NCBI GenBank assembly: GCA_031271975.1
Contig: JAISUR010000044.1
Coordinates: 1 to 64,000, forward strand
Origin: Propionibacteriaceae bacterium
GTDB taxonomy: Bacteria > Actinomycetota > Actinomycetes > Propionibacteriales > Propionibacteriaceae
Direction: 5' to 3'
DNA: 64,000 nucleotides
Every line of letters begins with the position of its first letter. Position 1 is the first letter of the stretch. Made by a program: the position numbers and the translations under genes. Positions 30,388 through 39,653 of this stretch are shown one piece after another. The notes below the pieces were generated by a model. That model ran no database searches and was not told the origin of the DNA. It was given only the letters and a program-made list of their open reading frames with translations.

Positions 30388-30528
30388 CTACTCGGCTTCT
30401 TCAGCAGGCGCGCCCTTGGGCCATTTGGCCACCTCGGGGCGGCGGATCAAGAACACCGAACTGATGGCCAGGCCACCCCAGATGAGCACCATGGAGAAGA
30501 CCATGAGCAGAATCGCGCCAATACCCAT
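30388..30528 (-). CDS. metS: Small subunit of methionine/alanine importer
   Basis: 46 residues, one membrane helix (ILLMVFSMVLIWGGLAISSVFLI split by a central Trp-Gly-Gly) and a charged tail. Its ATG overlaps the transporter stop (TGATG). This matches MetS of the MetPS system described in Corynebacterium glutamicum, where both are needed for sodium-coupled methionine uptake. Too short for most gene callers, but context makes it convincing. Confidence 0.85.
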   Translation of the reverse strand: MGIGAILLMVFSMVLIWGGLAISSVFLIRRPEVAKWPKGAPAEEAE

Positions 30529-32081
30529 CAGAACAACCTCGGCCTCTCGTAAACCGGCCAGGGCCGGAACACCTGCGGATCGAACGGCCAGCGGAACTTC
30601 GTGAAGACGAAAGCGCACACGATGCACACGATTGTCTGGCCCCAGCCGAAGGTCATCAGCATCCACGACGGATAGCCCTCATACCCGTCGAAGCAGATTC
30701 CCACCGTCACGTTGATGAACATGTAGCCCAACAGCAGCGGGGCCAGCCACGTCAGCAGCAGCTCCCAAATGCGTCCCACCTTGAACGTGGACAGGCTGGA
30801 CAAGTGGAAGCTGAACTCCTTTTGCTTGCGGACCGCCCAGAAGCACGCCAGCGTCATCAAGATGGCGGAGAAGACGATGCCGATGTTGTTGGCCCAGTAG
30901 TCCACGATGTCCAGCACGTACAGCGAAGTCGTCGTCCCGAACAGGCACACCGAGATGACCGCCAACACCGAGCCGGTGGTGACCGAAGCCCGCAGCGGCG
31001 ACATCTTGAACTTGTCCTGGAACGCCGACGAGATCACCTGCGTGATCGAGATCATCGACGTGAAACCGGCCATCAACAACGAGCCGAAGAACAAAGCGCC
31101 GGCGATCCAGCCGCCCGGCATCTGCGAGATCACCTTCGGGAAGGTGATGAAGCTCAGCATGGGGCCGGAGATGGACGCCTCGGCGGCGAACTCCTGGAAT
31201 GGCTTCCCGGCAGCCATGAAGCCGAGGATCGAGAATACGCCGATGCCCGCGAGCAGTTCGAAGCTGGAGTTGGCGAACGCGACCACCAAGCCCGGCGTGG
31301 TCTGGTTGGACTTGCGGTGCCGATACGACGAATACGTGATCATGATGCCGAACGCGATCGACAGTGAAAAGAAGATCTGGCCGTAAGCCGCGATCCACAC
31401 CTTCGGCTCCAACAGCGCGGCGAAGTCTGGTGTGAACAGGGCGTTCAGACCGTCAACCGCACCCGGTAGAAACAGCGCCCGCACGACGAGCGCGACGAAC
31501 GCCACCACCAGCAGCGGCATGAAGATGATGTTGGCCTTCTCCACACCGCGGGTCACGCCGAGCGCCAGCACGGCGATGGCGACGATCCACACGATGGCCA
31601 GCGGGATGGCGATGCCGGGGACAAAGTCGAGCGACACTCCCGGCTCGGCCGCGATCTGCAGGAAGTCCACTTGGAAGAACTTGCTGGTGTCGTCGCCCCA
31701 CTGCGTGCCGAAGCTGAAGACGAAATAGGACGCGGCCCACGCGAGGATCACCGCGTAGTACAAGGCGATGAAGAAGCAGATCATCACCTGGAACCACCCC
31801 AGCGGCTCGAACCAGCTCTTGATCCGCCTGAACGCCAGCGGCGCCGAGCCGCGGAACCGGTGGCCGATCACATAGTCCAGGAACAGGATCGGGATGCCCG
31901 CCGTCACCAGCGCGAACAGGTACGGGATCATGAACGCCCCGCCGCCGTTCGAATAGGCGACTCCGGGGAACCGCCAAATGTTTCCCAACCCGACCGCCGA
32001 GCCGATGGCCGAAATGATGAACGCGAACTGACTCGACCACTGCTGAGACTCACGGGTCTTCGCCGCGGTGTCGATAGCCAT
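30528..32081 (-). CDS. metP: Sodium-dependent methionine/alanine transporter (NSS family)
   Basis: 517 residues with about twelve membrane segments. Family hallmarks: GLGNIWRFPGVAYSNGGGAF in helix 1 and the sodium-site helix SLSIAFGIMITYSSYR. ATG 32081 has AGGAGG five bases upstream; the frame extends to 32123 without support. metS follows with overlap. Close in layout to MetP of Corynebacterium. There is an 81-bp gap to the small unknown gene upstream. Confidence 0.9.
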   Translation of the reverse strand: MAIDTAAKTRESQQWSSQFAFIISAIGSAVGLGNIWRFPGVAYSNGGGAFMIPYLFALVTAGIPILFLDYVIGHRFRGSAPLAFRRIKSWFEPLGWFQVMICFFIALYYAVILAWAASYFVFSFGTQWGDDTSKFFQVDFLQIAAEPGVSLDFVPGIAIPLAIVWIVAIAVLALGVTRGVEKANIIFMPLLVVAFVALVVRALFLPGAVDGLNALFTPDFAALLEPKVWIAAYGQIFFSLSIAFGIMITYSSYRHRKSNQTTPGLVVAFANSSFELLAGIGVFSILGFMAAGKPFQEFAAEASISGPMLSFITFPKVISQMPGGWIAGALFFGSLLMAGFTSMISITQVISSAFQDKFKMSPLRASVTTGSVLAVISVCLFGTTTSLYVLDIVDYWANNIGIVFSAILMTLACFWAVRKQKEFSFHLSSLSTFKVGRIWELLLTWLAPLLLGYMFINVTVGICFDGYEGYPSWMLMTFGWGQTIVCIVCAFVFTKFRWPFDPQVFRPWPVYERPRLF

Positions 32082-32162
32082 CACGCCTCCTTTCCCCCCA
32101 CACCGACGCATCATTCTAGCCAAACAAGCCGGCGCCAGGAGGCGATCGGGGAAGTTAGGCGA

Positions 32163-32435
32163 TCAGTACAGCCGCGCCTTCCGCTCCAGTTCTTCAAGAT
32201 TCGGAAACAGCGCTCGCGCACGGGAGGGTGGAATCTCGTGTGGATACTGGTACCCGGAGGCCCAATATGCCCCGCAGCAGCCACACCGGTAGATCGTGGC
32301 CATCTCCTCATCGCTGACACCAAGCACACGGGGCTCGGTCGCCAGCGGCCGCATCCAAAGCGCCCGGCACTCTTCACATCCGTTGTCTTCCCAACGCAGC
32401 AGCTTGTGATCCGGCCTCTCGGGAAGACTAGCCAT
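32163..32435 (-). CDS. Unrecognised small protein with Cys-pair (zinc-ribbon-like) motifs
   Basis: 90 residues from ATG 32435. Two Cys clusters, CEEC at about residues 20-23 and CGCC at about 50-54, separated by 25-30 residues, could bind one zinc. The rest is charged with a helical Glu/Arg-rich C-terminus (NLEELERKARLY). The start overlaps the stop of the next gene upstream by 8 nt (the ATGGCTAG arrangement), so the two are probably coupled. I do not recognise the family; the function is unknown. Confidence 0.6.
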   Translation of the reverse strand: MASLPERPDHKLLRWEDNGCEECRALWMRPLATEPRVLGVSDEEMATIYRCGCCGAYWASGYQYPHEIPPSRARALFPNLEELERKARLY

Positions 32436-32745
32436 TGGCCCGCCGGGCAATGCCATAGCGCTCGCGCGCCTCGTCTGCCAATTCGGGCGAGATGGCGAAC
32501 GACCCAGCGCCCAGCTTCACCAGTATCCCGACACCCGGCATTAGCCCGGCAAACACTTGGCTGCCAGACATGGTAGATACGAACTTGACCATTGAGCCCA
32601 AGGATTGGATGGCCTGCGGCGAAGCCCCAATCACCATGTAGCGCTTCCCGTCAATGTCTGTCAGGACCGGTCGCGGTTCGGCCTCAGCCACTTGCTCGCG
32701 AACGCGCTCCAAACGAGCCTCAGCTTCTGGGGACAAGCCGGTCAT
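32428..32745 (-). CDS. Unrecognised small protein, coupled to the Cys-rich gene
   Basis: 105 residues from ATG 32745. A helical N-terminus rich in Glu/Arg (about 1-28) is followed by VLTDIDGKRYMVIGASPQAI and a hydrophobic, Gly-rich stretch (about 60-85, GLMPGVGILVKLGAG) that might be a weak membrane or core segment, then a charged tail. It begins 21 bp after the NUDIX gene stop with no clear ribosome site and overlaps the following small gene by 8 nt. Family not recognised. Confidence 0.6.
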   Translation of the reverse strand: MTGLSPEAEARLERVREQVAEAEPRPVLTDIDGKRYMVIGASPQAIQSLGSMVKFVSTMSGSQVFAGLMPGVGILVKLGAGSFAISPELADEARERYGIARRANG

Positions 32746-32766
32746 GACAAGCAGAATAGCGGAGAT

Positions 32767-33246
32767 TCACACGCGGTGGTATGTCCAGCCAACCGGGCGG
32801 CCGGATTCGTAGGGCATGACGCCGTGGAAGGGCTCGTTGTCGGCGAAGACCAGTGGGAGGAAGTGGCGGTCGCCCTCCCACATGGGAAGCTCGTCCAGCC
32901 TTTCGACGTCGGCCCAGATCAGCGGGCCGTCTTCGTTGCGGTCGGGCGGCGTGCCCTGGAAGGCGTCCACGCGGAATATGAAGCCGAACCAATCCGCCCC
33001 TTCCGCGCCGAAGCCGGGCCAGGAAATGGTGCCGCGCAACGACATCTTGGTGGGAACAATGCCGGCTTCTTCTTCGAGTTCGCGGAGGAATCCGGCCACC
33101 ACGTCTTCGCCGGACTCCAGCTTGCCGCCCAGGCCGTTGTACTTGCCGCGTTGCTCGTCGCCCGCGCGCGTCCGCTCCACCAGCAGCACCTGGCGCTGGT
33201 CGGGTGACATGACGTAACCGAGCGTGCCGATGATTGGGGTGAACAT
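32767..33246 (-). CDS. NUDIX hydrolase (8-oxo-dGTP diphosphatase-like)
   Basis: 159 residues from ATG 33246, which overlaps the tsaD stop (TGATG). The Nudix box GGKLESGEDVVAGFLRELEEE with AGI is intact. LVERTRAG, KYNGLGG and the C-terminal LPLVFADNEPFHGVMPYESG region match MutT-like 8-oxo-dGTP diphosphatases. Sanitising oxidised nucleotides is likely. It is the last clear gene in the tsaE-tsaB-rimI-tsaD operon. Confidence 0.88.
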   Translation of the reverse strand: MFTPIIGTLGYVMSPDQRQVLLVERTRAGDEQRGKYNGLGGKLESGEDVVAGFLRELEEEAGIVPTKMSLRGTISWPGFGAEGADWFGFIFRVDAFQGTPPDRNEDGPLIWADVERLDELPMWEGDRHFLPLVFADNEPFHGVMPYESGRPVGWTYHRV

Positions 33247-34286
33247 CACACCTGCACTTTGGTGACCGGCAGGCCTGAATAGGCGCTGATGTCCAAACTG
33301 GAGGGCGCTTTTCCGGCGCAGACGAGTTCGGCGCCCAGGACAGCGACCATCACCCCATTGTCTGTGCACAGACCCGGACTCGGTCGGCGCAGCGTGATGC
33401 CGCCTGCGGCGCAACGCTCGGCGAGCAGCGCGCGCAAACGCGAATTGGCCGCGACGCCGCCGCCCAGCACCAGCGTCGTGAGCGATTCTTGTTCACATGC
33501 CGCGACAGCCTTGCCGGACAACACATCGGCGACCGCCTCCTGGAAGGAAGCGGCCACGTCCGCGATGGAAATCGGACGTCCAGCGAGGCGTTCGGTCTCC
33601 ACGTAGCGGGCGACGGCGGTTTTCAGCCCCGAGAAGGAAAAGTCGAAACGGTGCTTGACTAGGTCTTTTTGCGCGGTTAGGCCGCGCGGGAAGGCGATAG
33701 CCTTCGGGTCGCCCGCGGCGGCGGCGCGGTCGATCACAGGCCCGCCCGGATATGCCAGGCCCAGGACGCGGGCGACCTTGTCATAAGCCTCCCCCGCAGC
33801 GTCGTCGATGGTCGAACCCAACTCGGTTATGGAACCCGTCACGTCATCCACGCGCAACAGCGAGGTGTGCCCACCGGAGACGAGCAGCGCGCCACACGGC
33901 TTGGGCAACGGGCCGTTCTCCAGCATGTCCACACCCACATGGCCGACCAGGTGGTTGACGCCGTACAGCGGTTTGCGCAGCGCCGCGGACAGCGCCTTTG
34001 CGGCTGAGATTCCCACGACCAGCGCCCCCATCAGGCCCGGTCCGGCCGTGACCGCTATGGCGTCCAGGTCGCGCAACTGGACCCCGGCCGCATCCAGCGC
34101 CCGGCGCAGAGTGGGCCCGAGCGCCTGCAGATGTGCCCGGCTTGCGACCTCGGGGACAACTCCGCCAAACCGCACGTGTTCGGCCACGGAGGAAGCCACT
34201 TCGTTGGCGAGCAGTTCTTGGCCGCGGACGATGCCGACCCCCGTCTCATCGCACGAGGATTCGATGCCGAGGACCAGCGGGGACAT
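33246..34286 (-). CDS. tsaD: tRNA N6-threonylcarbamoyladenosine synthase subunit TsaD
   Basis: Transfers threonylcarbamoyl to A37 of tRNAs reading ANN codons, with TsaB and TsaE. 346 residues from ATG 34286. ASKHA fold: [10 protein letters not shown] at the start, the metal site [15 protein letters not shown], the GLKTAV loop, [11 protein letters not shown] and a late Asp in CTDNGVM. Open frame extends to 35168 across rimI and tsaB, but that part is antisense-like. Start overlaps the rimI stop (TGATG). Confidence 0.95.
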   Translation of the reverse strand: MSPLVLGIESSCDETGVGIVRGQELLANEVASSVAEHVRFGGVVPEVASRAHLQALGPTLRRALDAAGVQLRDLDAIAVTAGPGLMGALVVGISAAKALSAALRKPLYGVNHLVGHVGVDMLENGPLPKPCGALLVSGGHTSLLRVDDVTGSITELGSTIDDAAGEAYDKVARVLGLAYPGGPVIDRAAAAGDPKAIAFPRGLTAQKDLVKHRFDFSFSGLKTAVARYVETERLAGRPISIADVAASFQEAVADVLSGKAVAACEQESLTTLVLGGGVAANSRLRALLAERCAAGGITLRRPSPGLCTDNGVMVAVLGAELVCAGKAPSSLDISAYSGLPVTKVQV

Positions 34287-34744
34287 CAGCAGTCCCCCAC
34301 CGGTAGGGCGACCGACACGCCGAGCACGCAGGCGTCCGAGCCGGGGCCGTAATAGTCGGCGCGGAAACTGAGCGTCTGAAAACCGAAGGAGTGATAGAGC
34401 GCGATGGCGGCCTCGTTGTGGGCATCCACCTCCAAGAGCAGCCTTTCCGCTCCGGCTTTGCCCGCCCACTCCATGATCGCGGCCATCAGGGCGCTGCCGA
34501 TGCCCTGCCGCCAGGAATCGGGCGCGACGATGACCCGGTCCACGTCGGCCACATCCGCGACCACATGCCCGGTCACCACGCCGCGGATCACGCCCTGTTC
34601 GTCGCGGTCCACCAGCACGCAGTGGTTGCCCGCCTCCAGTTCTTCGCGCCACAACTGCTCGCTCCACCGCTCGTTGGCTGGGAAACCAGCCTCTTCGAGC
34701 TGCATGATCGCCAGCAGATCGCGGTGCTTCGCACGCTGAATCAC
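34286..34744 (-). CDS. rimI: Ribosomal protein N-acetyltransferase RimI-like (GNAT)
   Basis: 152 residues, GTG start at 34744 in the tsaB stop (GTGA). GNAT acetyl-CoA site [15 protein letters not shown], plus [20 protein letters not shown] and the Tyr-rich end DYYGPG. In this position between tsaB and tsaD it is the usual RimI, acting on ribosomal S18 or other N-termini. Confidence 0.9.
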   Translation of the reverse strand: MIQRAKHRDLLAIMQLEEAGFPANERWSEQLWREELEAGNHCVLVDRDEQGVIRGVVTGHVVADVADVDRVIVAPDSWRQGIGSALMAAIMEWAGKAGAERLLLEVDAHNEAAIALYHSFGFQTLSFRADYYGPGSDACVLGVSVALPVGDC

Positions 34745-35403
34745 TTGTCGCCTCCCTTGTCGCGCAGCGCATTCCGGCTGATTCTCGGGAGGACCGACTT
34801 GTGCTTGACGGAAACGTCGGCGTCGGGCCGGCGCAAATAGAGCGGTTCGAGGCCGGCGGCAGGCAGGCGGTGGGCGTTTGCGGCCAGCAGGCCGGCGTCG
34901 AGTTCGGCGGCTGCGTCCAGCACCGGGCCCGGAAGCTCGTACAGCCTGGCGGCCGGACCGCAGATCGGCAGCCTCGGCAACTCGGACGGCCGGGTGACAA
35001 ACGGGCCCGCCATGCGCTGTCCAGCGGCATACCGCGCCCAGTACAACTCGCGGCGGCGGGCGTCGGAGGCGACGACGAACTCTGCGACCTCGCGGCCCAC
35101 TTGCAGGGCCAGGGCGTCGAGCGTGCAGACTCCGCGCACCTCAATGGCGAGTGCTTCGCCCAACGCAATCGCGGCGGCGACTCCCACGCGCAGTCCGGTG
35201 AACGGCCCCGGGCCCACCCCGACAGCGATCTCGTCGAGGTCTTCCCAGGCGACGCCGTTGCCGGCCAACAACTCCTCGGCCAACGGAATCAGCTTCTCCA
35301 CGTGGGCCCTGGAATCAGCGACGACGAGCGAACCCAAAGCCGCCTCGTCGCGGGCCAAGCCCACGCAGACCACACTCGCCGTGTCGATGCCCAGCCTGAT
35401 CAC
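34741..35403 (-). CDS. tsaB: t6A biosynthesis protein TsaB
   Basis: 220 residues from GTG 35403. ASKHA-fold scaffold: [11 protein letters not shown] at the start, [18 protein letters not shown], and [10 protein letters not shown]. It lacks the metal-binding HxxxH found in TsaD, as expected. Its GTGA start overlap with the upstream TsaE fusion stop shows coupling. It supports TsaD and TsaE in t6A formation. Confidence 0.92.
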   Translation of the reverse strand: MIRLGIDTASVVCVGLARDEAALGSLVVADSRAHVEKLIPLAEELLAGNGVAWEDLDEIAVGVGPGPFTGLRVGVAAAIALGEALAIEVRGVCTLDALALQVGREVAEFVVASDARRRELYWARYAAGQRMAGPFVTRPSELPRLPICGPAARLYELPGPVLDAAAELDAGLLAANAHRLPAAGLEPLYLRRPDADVSVKHKSVLPRISRNALRDKGGDK

Positions 35404-36350
35404 AGCGCCTCCAGATGTTCGCGCTGCCAGGCCCAACGCTCCCCGATGGGGGTCAGGAACAGCCAGCGGGTTTCGTCGTCCGGGTCGACGCTGCGCCGGA
35501 TGTCGATCTCCAACCGCTGGTCAGCCAGGAATTCGGCGATCCCACCACCCCATTCGATGACGGTGACGCATTCGCTGGTGGGCAAGTCGAGATCTTCCAA
35601 CTCGGCGGCGTCCTGGATCCGGTACGCGTCCACGTGCACCAGGTCCGGGCCGCTCGGCGAGTGGTGTACCCGGGCCAGGACGAACGTGGGCGAGATGATC
35701 GGCCCCTCGGCGTCCAACCCGGCACCGATGCCTTGCGTCAACGTCGTCTTGCCCGCGCCCAAGTCTCCGGTGAGGATGACGACGTCGCCCTCTTGCAGCA
35801 AACTGGCCAGCCGTTCGCCGAAGTCGCGCATCTCGTCTGCCGTCGGCACCTCGAAGCGGATGGCCACCTGCCGATGCAGGTGCACGTACGGGGAATCGAG
35901 TTCTTCCTGGGAGAAGCCGTGCCTTTCCCACCAGGCCACAACCTGCGGAAACTCCTCGCGCGCCACGAGCCTGATCTCGGTGGCGTCGTTCATGGCCAGC
36001 AACTCCAACACGACTTCGATCATGGCAGAGGCGACGCCAAGTTGCTGCATATTCGGCCGTACGGACACCCGGTGGATGCCCGCCAGCGTCCCCGAAATTG
36101 ACACGATGATGGCACCCGCGGGCTCGTTGTCGACGAGCGCGAGCACACCGAATCCGCGCTCCAAGGCGGCCGCGATGGAGACTTCGGTTTCTTGCAGGGC
36201 AGGCGGGGTGGGCTTGACGGGCGGGCGGTTGCTGAACGCGTCGATGATGATCTCGCGGACAGCGGCGGCATCACCGGGCTCGGCTTCGACGATGGTGAGG
36301 GCGCGCCCGTCCGCCAGGCTGGATTCAGCCAGGACATTCCGCATCGGCAC
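35400..36350 (-). CDS. tsaE: GNAT acetyltransferase - TsaE ATPase fusion
   Basis: 316 residues. Residues about 15-160 form a GNAT domain with the acetyl-CoA loop VRPNMQQLGVASAM and a WWERHGFS C-terminal motif. Residues ~170-316 are TsaE: Walker A LTGDLGAGKTT (about 193-203), PTFVLARVH and HVDAYRI. TsaE energises release of the t6A complex. Normal TsaE is about 150 residues and standalone; here it is fused behind an acetyltransferase. The overlap with tsaB supports a real single frame. The acetyl acceptor is unknown. Confidence 0.9.
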   Translation of the reverse strand: MPMRNVLAESSLADGRALTIVEAEPGDAAAVREIIIDAFSNRPPVKPTPPALQETEVSIAAALERGFGVLALVDNEPAGAIIVSISGTLAGIHRVSVRPNMQQLGVASAMIEVVLELLAMNDATEIRLVAREEFPQVVAWWERHGFSQEELDSPYVHLHRQVAIRFEVPTADEMRDFGERLASLLQEGDVVILTGDLGAGKTTLTQGIGAGLDAEGPIISPTFVLARVHHSPSGPDLVHVDAYRIQDAAELEDLDLPTSECVTVIEWGGGIAEFLADQRLEIDIRRSVDPDDETRWLFLTPIGERWAWQREHLEAL

Positions 36351-36390
36351 CCCCTCGAACGAGGGTAAAGCCTACTACTGCCCCACCTGT

Positions 36391-37212
36391 TCAGGCGTCG
36401 CGGCGGCAGACGACCGCGATTGCCCCGGCGGTGACGGCGGCGGCCCACACCCACATCAGCGCCATGCCGACGCCGCCGCCAGGCGGCAACGCTTCCTGCG
36501 TAGAAGTCAGCCAACTGCCCAAGGTGGTGGGCCAGTAAAGGAAGACATAGTAGAAGACTTCGCCGACGCCGGGCAGTCCCATGAGTTGCTGCGCCAACGC
36601 CGGGAACAGCATGAAGGCGAGCACGCCCGCCATGACAGCCCCCGCCGTCGATCGGGTCAACCACCCCAGACCGGCGCTCATCACGGCAATCGCCCCCGCG
36701 AAGAGGATCCCACCGAGGATTGACACCGACGTCGGCCCGCTCAGCGCGAAGCCGGTTCCAAGCACCGCGTAGACGCCCAGGGCGGCCACGGAACCCAGTG
36801 CATAGCCGACGGCAACGGTCACCATGGTCACGACGGCCGCGACGGCGGCCTTGCCAAGAACGACTTGGGTGCGGCGGGGCGCAGCCGTGAACGTCACGCG
36901 AATCTGGCCGGAGCGGTACTCATTGGTGACGGCGAGCGCGGCAAACGCCATGAATACGAGCGGCGTCAGCGAGGTCACCATCATGCTAAGCAGCTCGATG
37001 ACCGAGTCGGCCGCTTCTTCCCCCGGTATCGTCTGGCCTTCGGCGCCGACGACGGTCAGCACGGCCGCGCCGACGCCCGCGAACAGGATAAACGCCAGAT
37101 AGCAGCCCAGCAGGAACCAGGTCGACTTCAAGGTCGCGACCTTGATCCATTCCGATGCTGCGATCCGCGTGAAAGTGAGGTGGTTTCGTGTCGCCGCCGT
37201 GCCGCTGGTCAT
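36391..37212 (-). CDS. ABC-2 type transporter permease
   Basis: 273 residues with six predicted membrane segments. The ABC-2 region ALAVTNEYRSGQIRVTFTAAP follows helix 2. Its ATG at 37212 overlaps the ATPase stop (ATGA). An extracytoplasmic loop with a Glu-rich patch follows helix 1. This permease/ATPase pair lies between nnr and the GNAT-TsaE fusion, an unusual place. Similar small ABC-2 systems export peptides or drugs; nothing here says which. Confidence 0.85.
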   Translation of the reverse strand: MTSGTAATRNHLTFTRIAASEWIKVATLKSTWFLLGCYLAFILFAGVGAAVLTVVGAEGQTIPGEEAADSVIELLSMMVTSLTPLVFMAFAALAVTNEYRSGQIRVTFTAAPRRTQVVLGKAAVAAVVTMVTVAVGYALGSVAALGVYAVLGTGFALSGPTSVSILGGILFAGAIAVMSAGLGWLTRSTAGAVMAGVLAFMLFPALAQQLMGLPGVGEVFYYVFLYWPTTLGSWLTSTQEALPPGGGVGMALMWVWAAAVTAGAIAVVCRRDA

Positions 37213-38138
37213 GACTGCCTCCCCGCCTCGGACATGGATGCTGACCGGTATTCGACAGCCCCCTCGGTCAGCGCCAGGAAGGCGTCCTCCAAGGACTTCT
37301 GCAGCGGAGTGTTCTCATGCAGCGCCCAGCCATGGGCGGCGGCCAAGTCCCCGATCTGCGCCGAATCCACTCCCGTCACCCGCAGCAGGCCCGGTTCCAG
37401 CACGGTAATCGAGGTCTGCGGTCCCGCCAAAGCCTGGGCCAACTCGGACGCCTGTGGGGAGCGCACTCGGGTGACGGTGCCGGAAGACTCCGCGATGAAC
37501 TGGCTCATCGGTTTGTCGGCGAGCACCCTCCCGCGACCCAACACGATCAGGTGGTCGGCGGTCTGCGACATCTCCGACATCAGGTGCGACGAAATGAAAA
37601 CCGTCCGCCCCTGCGCCCCGAGCTGCCGGGCAAGGGTCCGCACCCAAATCACGCCCTCCGGGTCAAGGCCGTTGACCGGCTCGTCCAGAATCAGGGTTTC
37701 CGGATCGCCCAGCAGCGCGGTGGCGATGCCGAGCCGCTGTCCCATGCCCAGCGAGAACTGGCCCGCGCGCTTGCCCGCAACCGGCCCCAAGCCGGTGGTC
37801 TCGATCACAGCGTCCACGCGTTTGGGCGATATGCCGTGGGTCGCCGCCACACAGCGCAGATGGTCGCGAGCGCTCCGATTGGGGTGAACGGCTTTGGCGT
37901 CCAACAGGATTCCCACTTCGTGCAACGGCGCCGCGTGATGGCGGTAGGCCTTGCCGTTTACGCGCACGCTGCCGGCTGTGGGGGCGTCCAAGCCGACGAC
38001 CATACGCATGGTGGTGGATTTCCCAGCCCCATTGGGGCCCAGGAATCCTGTCACGGCGCCAGGGCGCACTGTGAAAGAAATGCCGTCAACAGCCAGCTTT
38101 TCGCCGTACCTCTTGGAAAGGCCTACAGCTTCGATCAT
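37209..38138 (-). CDS. ABC transporter ATP-binding protein (CcmA/DrrA type)
   Basis: 309 residues from ATG 38138 (MIEAVGLSKRYGEKLAV). Walker A GPNGAGKST, Q-loop EVGILLDAKAVHP as in bacitracin/lantibiotic-type exporters, signature FSLGMGQRLGIATALLGDP, Walker B LILDEPVNGLDP, switch SSHLMSE. The FSLGMxQRLG signature is typical of the BcrA/NatA group. The C-terminal ~90 residues are the accessory domain of that group. Two-gene exporter with the following permease. Confidence 0.9.
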   Translation of the reverse strand: MIEAVGLSKRYGEKLAVDGISFTVRPGAVTGFLGPNGAGKSTTMRMVVGLDAPTAGSVRVNGKAYRHHAAPLHEVGILLDAKAVHPNRSARDHLRCVAATHGISPKRVDAVIETTGLGPVAGKRAGQFSLGMGQRLGIATALLGDPETLILDEPVNGLDPEGVIWVRTLARQLGAQGRTVFISSHLMSEMSQTADHLIVLGRGRVLADKPMSQFIAESSGTVTRVRSPQASELAQALAGPQTSITVLEPGLLRVTGVDSAQIGDLAAAHGWALHENTPLQKSLEDAFLALTEGAVEYRSASMSEAGRQS

Positions 38139-38255
38139 GGGGCGTTTTCCTAACTCAAACGAGGACTGAGTCAGCGTAACTCCCCTAGTCACAAGAAGAC
38201 CAGGGTCGTAAATTGTTTCGAGATGGTCTTCTTGGTGTCTCGGACGCGGTCCAGC

Positions 38256-39653
38256 TCAGGCACCGGCAATCTGCGGAAAAACCGCCGCCAACTCCTGCGG
38301 CGGCAATGGCCCCGGGTTGGAGGCGGCCGCCAACGCCTGCAAACTGGCGCCGAGTTGGGCGGCGCGGACGGGTTCTGAACCAGCCGCCAAGAACGCGCCG
38401 ATCACGCCGGCGAGCACATCTCCGGAACCGGCTTGAGCCGTCCAAGCTGGGCCGGGTAGAGGTTGGACCACGGTGTGCGACCCCGGCGTGGCGATCACCT
38501 GGTTGGCGCCCTTCAACAACACGGTCGCATTCCACCGCGCGGCAGCCGCCGCGGTGTGCGAGACCGGATCAGCTTCAACCTCGTCTCGCGGCACGGACAG
38601 CAGCCGCGCCAACTCGCCCGCGTGCGGCGTCAGCACGACGTCGGGACGCAGCGTGGCGGGCAGATAGCGTAGGCCGTCGGCGTCCACTGCCATCGGCACA
38701 CCGGAAGCCACCAGCGCGGCGACTACCTTCGCGCCGTCTCTGCGCTCGCCCCAGCCGGGGCCGAGCACCATCGCGTCCACACGCGGCGGTCCACCGATGA
38801 CGGTGTTGGGATACCGGGCCAGGATCTGCTCCGCCACCACCTGATCACCCAGGAATCGCACCATGCCGGCCCCCGCATGGACAGCCCCCGTCACCGCCAG
38901 TACACCCGCCCCCGGATACTGCCGCGAACCAGCGTCGACGCCCACTACCCCGCGCGAGTACTTGTCAGACATCGGTCCGGGGCTGGGCCAGTCGAGGTCT
39001 TCCAACTCGGTCACCTGGATGCCCGGGCGCATGTCGCCCAGGCCGATGTCGATCAGCGCGACTTCGCCGCAAGCCGACCGCCCAGGCTGCAGCACGTGCA
39101 CAGGTTTCAGCCCGCCGAAGGTGACCGTCAGGCCCGCTTTGAAATGCGGCAGTCCGCCGAAGGGCGGGTCGGCGCTCAGACCGGACGGGAGATCGACCGC
39201 CACGACGCGCCGCGGAGGCAGGGATCGCGCCAACGCGGCCAGCGGCTCCGGCAGGCCGGGTCGCCCGCCGATTCCGAGCACACCGTCGACCACCAGGTCG
39301 AAGCCGACTGCGGAAACCGCTTCCAGGGGCACGCCGAGGGTGCGCCGGGTCGCCGCGCTCAGCGCCGCCCATCCTGCCTCGTGAACTGCGCCGGCCGTCC
39401 GCGCCGCTTCCACCCAGACCCCGCGGGCTGCCAGGCGCGCGCCCGCAAATAGGGCGTCCCCACCGTTGTTGCCAGGACCGGCCAGAATGAGGACTTTGGC
39501 ACCGGCCGCCTTGCCCCGCCGCGCCTTGAGCAGCTTCAGGATCTCATTGGCCAAGCCGTGCGCGGCCCGCTGCATCAACACGTCGTCGCCGACCGTTTGA
39601 AAGGCTTCCGCTTCGGCCCGGCGGATTTCGGCAACGGGATAAACCGGTTTCAT
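38256..39653 (-). CDS. nnr: Bifunctional NAD(P)HX epimerase / ADP-dependent dehydratase
   Basis: Repairs hydrated NAD(P)H. 465 residues: an N-terminal YjeF epimerase domain (about 1-210) with LAGPGNNGGDALFAG, and a C-terminal ribokinase-like dehydratase (about 225-465) with TPHAGELARLL and the catalytic GSGDVLAGVIGAFL. ATG 39653 overlaps the acpS stop (TGATG), so nnr is the third gene after glmS-acpS. The dehydratase domain is slightly short in its first strands. Confidence 0.93.
   Translation of the reverse strand: MKPVYPVAEIRRAEAEAFQTVGDDVLMQRAAHGLANEILKLLKARRGKAAGAKVLILAGPGNNGGDALFAGARLAARGVWVEAARTAGAVHEAGWAALSAATRRTLGVPLEAVSAVGFDLVVDGVLGIGGRPGLPEPLAALARSLPPRRVVAVDLPSGLSADPPFGGLPHFKAGLTVTFGGLKPVHVLQPGRSACGEVALIDIGLGDMRPGIQVTELEDLDWPSPGPMSDKYSRGVVGVDAGSRQYPGAGVLAVTGAVHAGAGMVRFLGDQVVAEQILARYPNTVIGGPPRVDAMVLGPGWGERRDGAKVVAALVASGVPMAVDADGLRYLPATLRPDVVLTPHAGELARLLSVPRDEVEADPVSHTAAAAARWNATVLLKGANQVIATPGSHTVVQPLPGPAWTAQAGSGDVLAGVIGAFLAAGSEPVRAAQLGASLQALAAASNPGPLPPQELAAVFPQIAGA

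Noticed and set aside
32163-32745. Toxin-antitoxin system
   Set aside because: Overlapping small genes suggest it, but no toxin or antitoxin fold or DNA-binding motif is visible.
34287-35168. Long N-terminal extension of TsaD (open frame to 35168)
   Set aside because: It lies out of frame over rimI and tsaB, both clear genes. High GC keeps alternative frames open.
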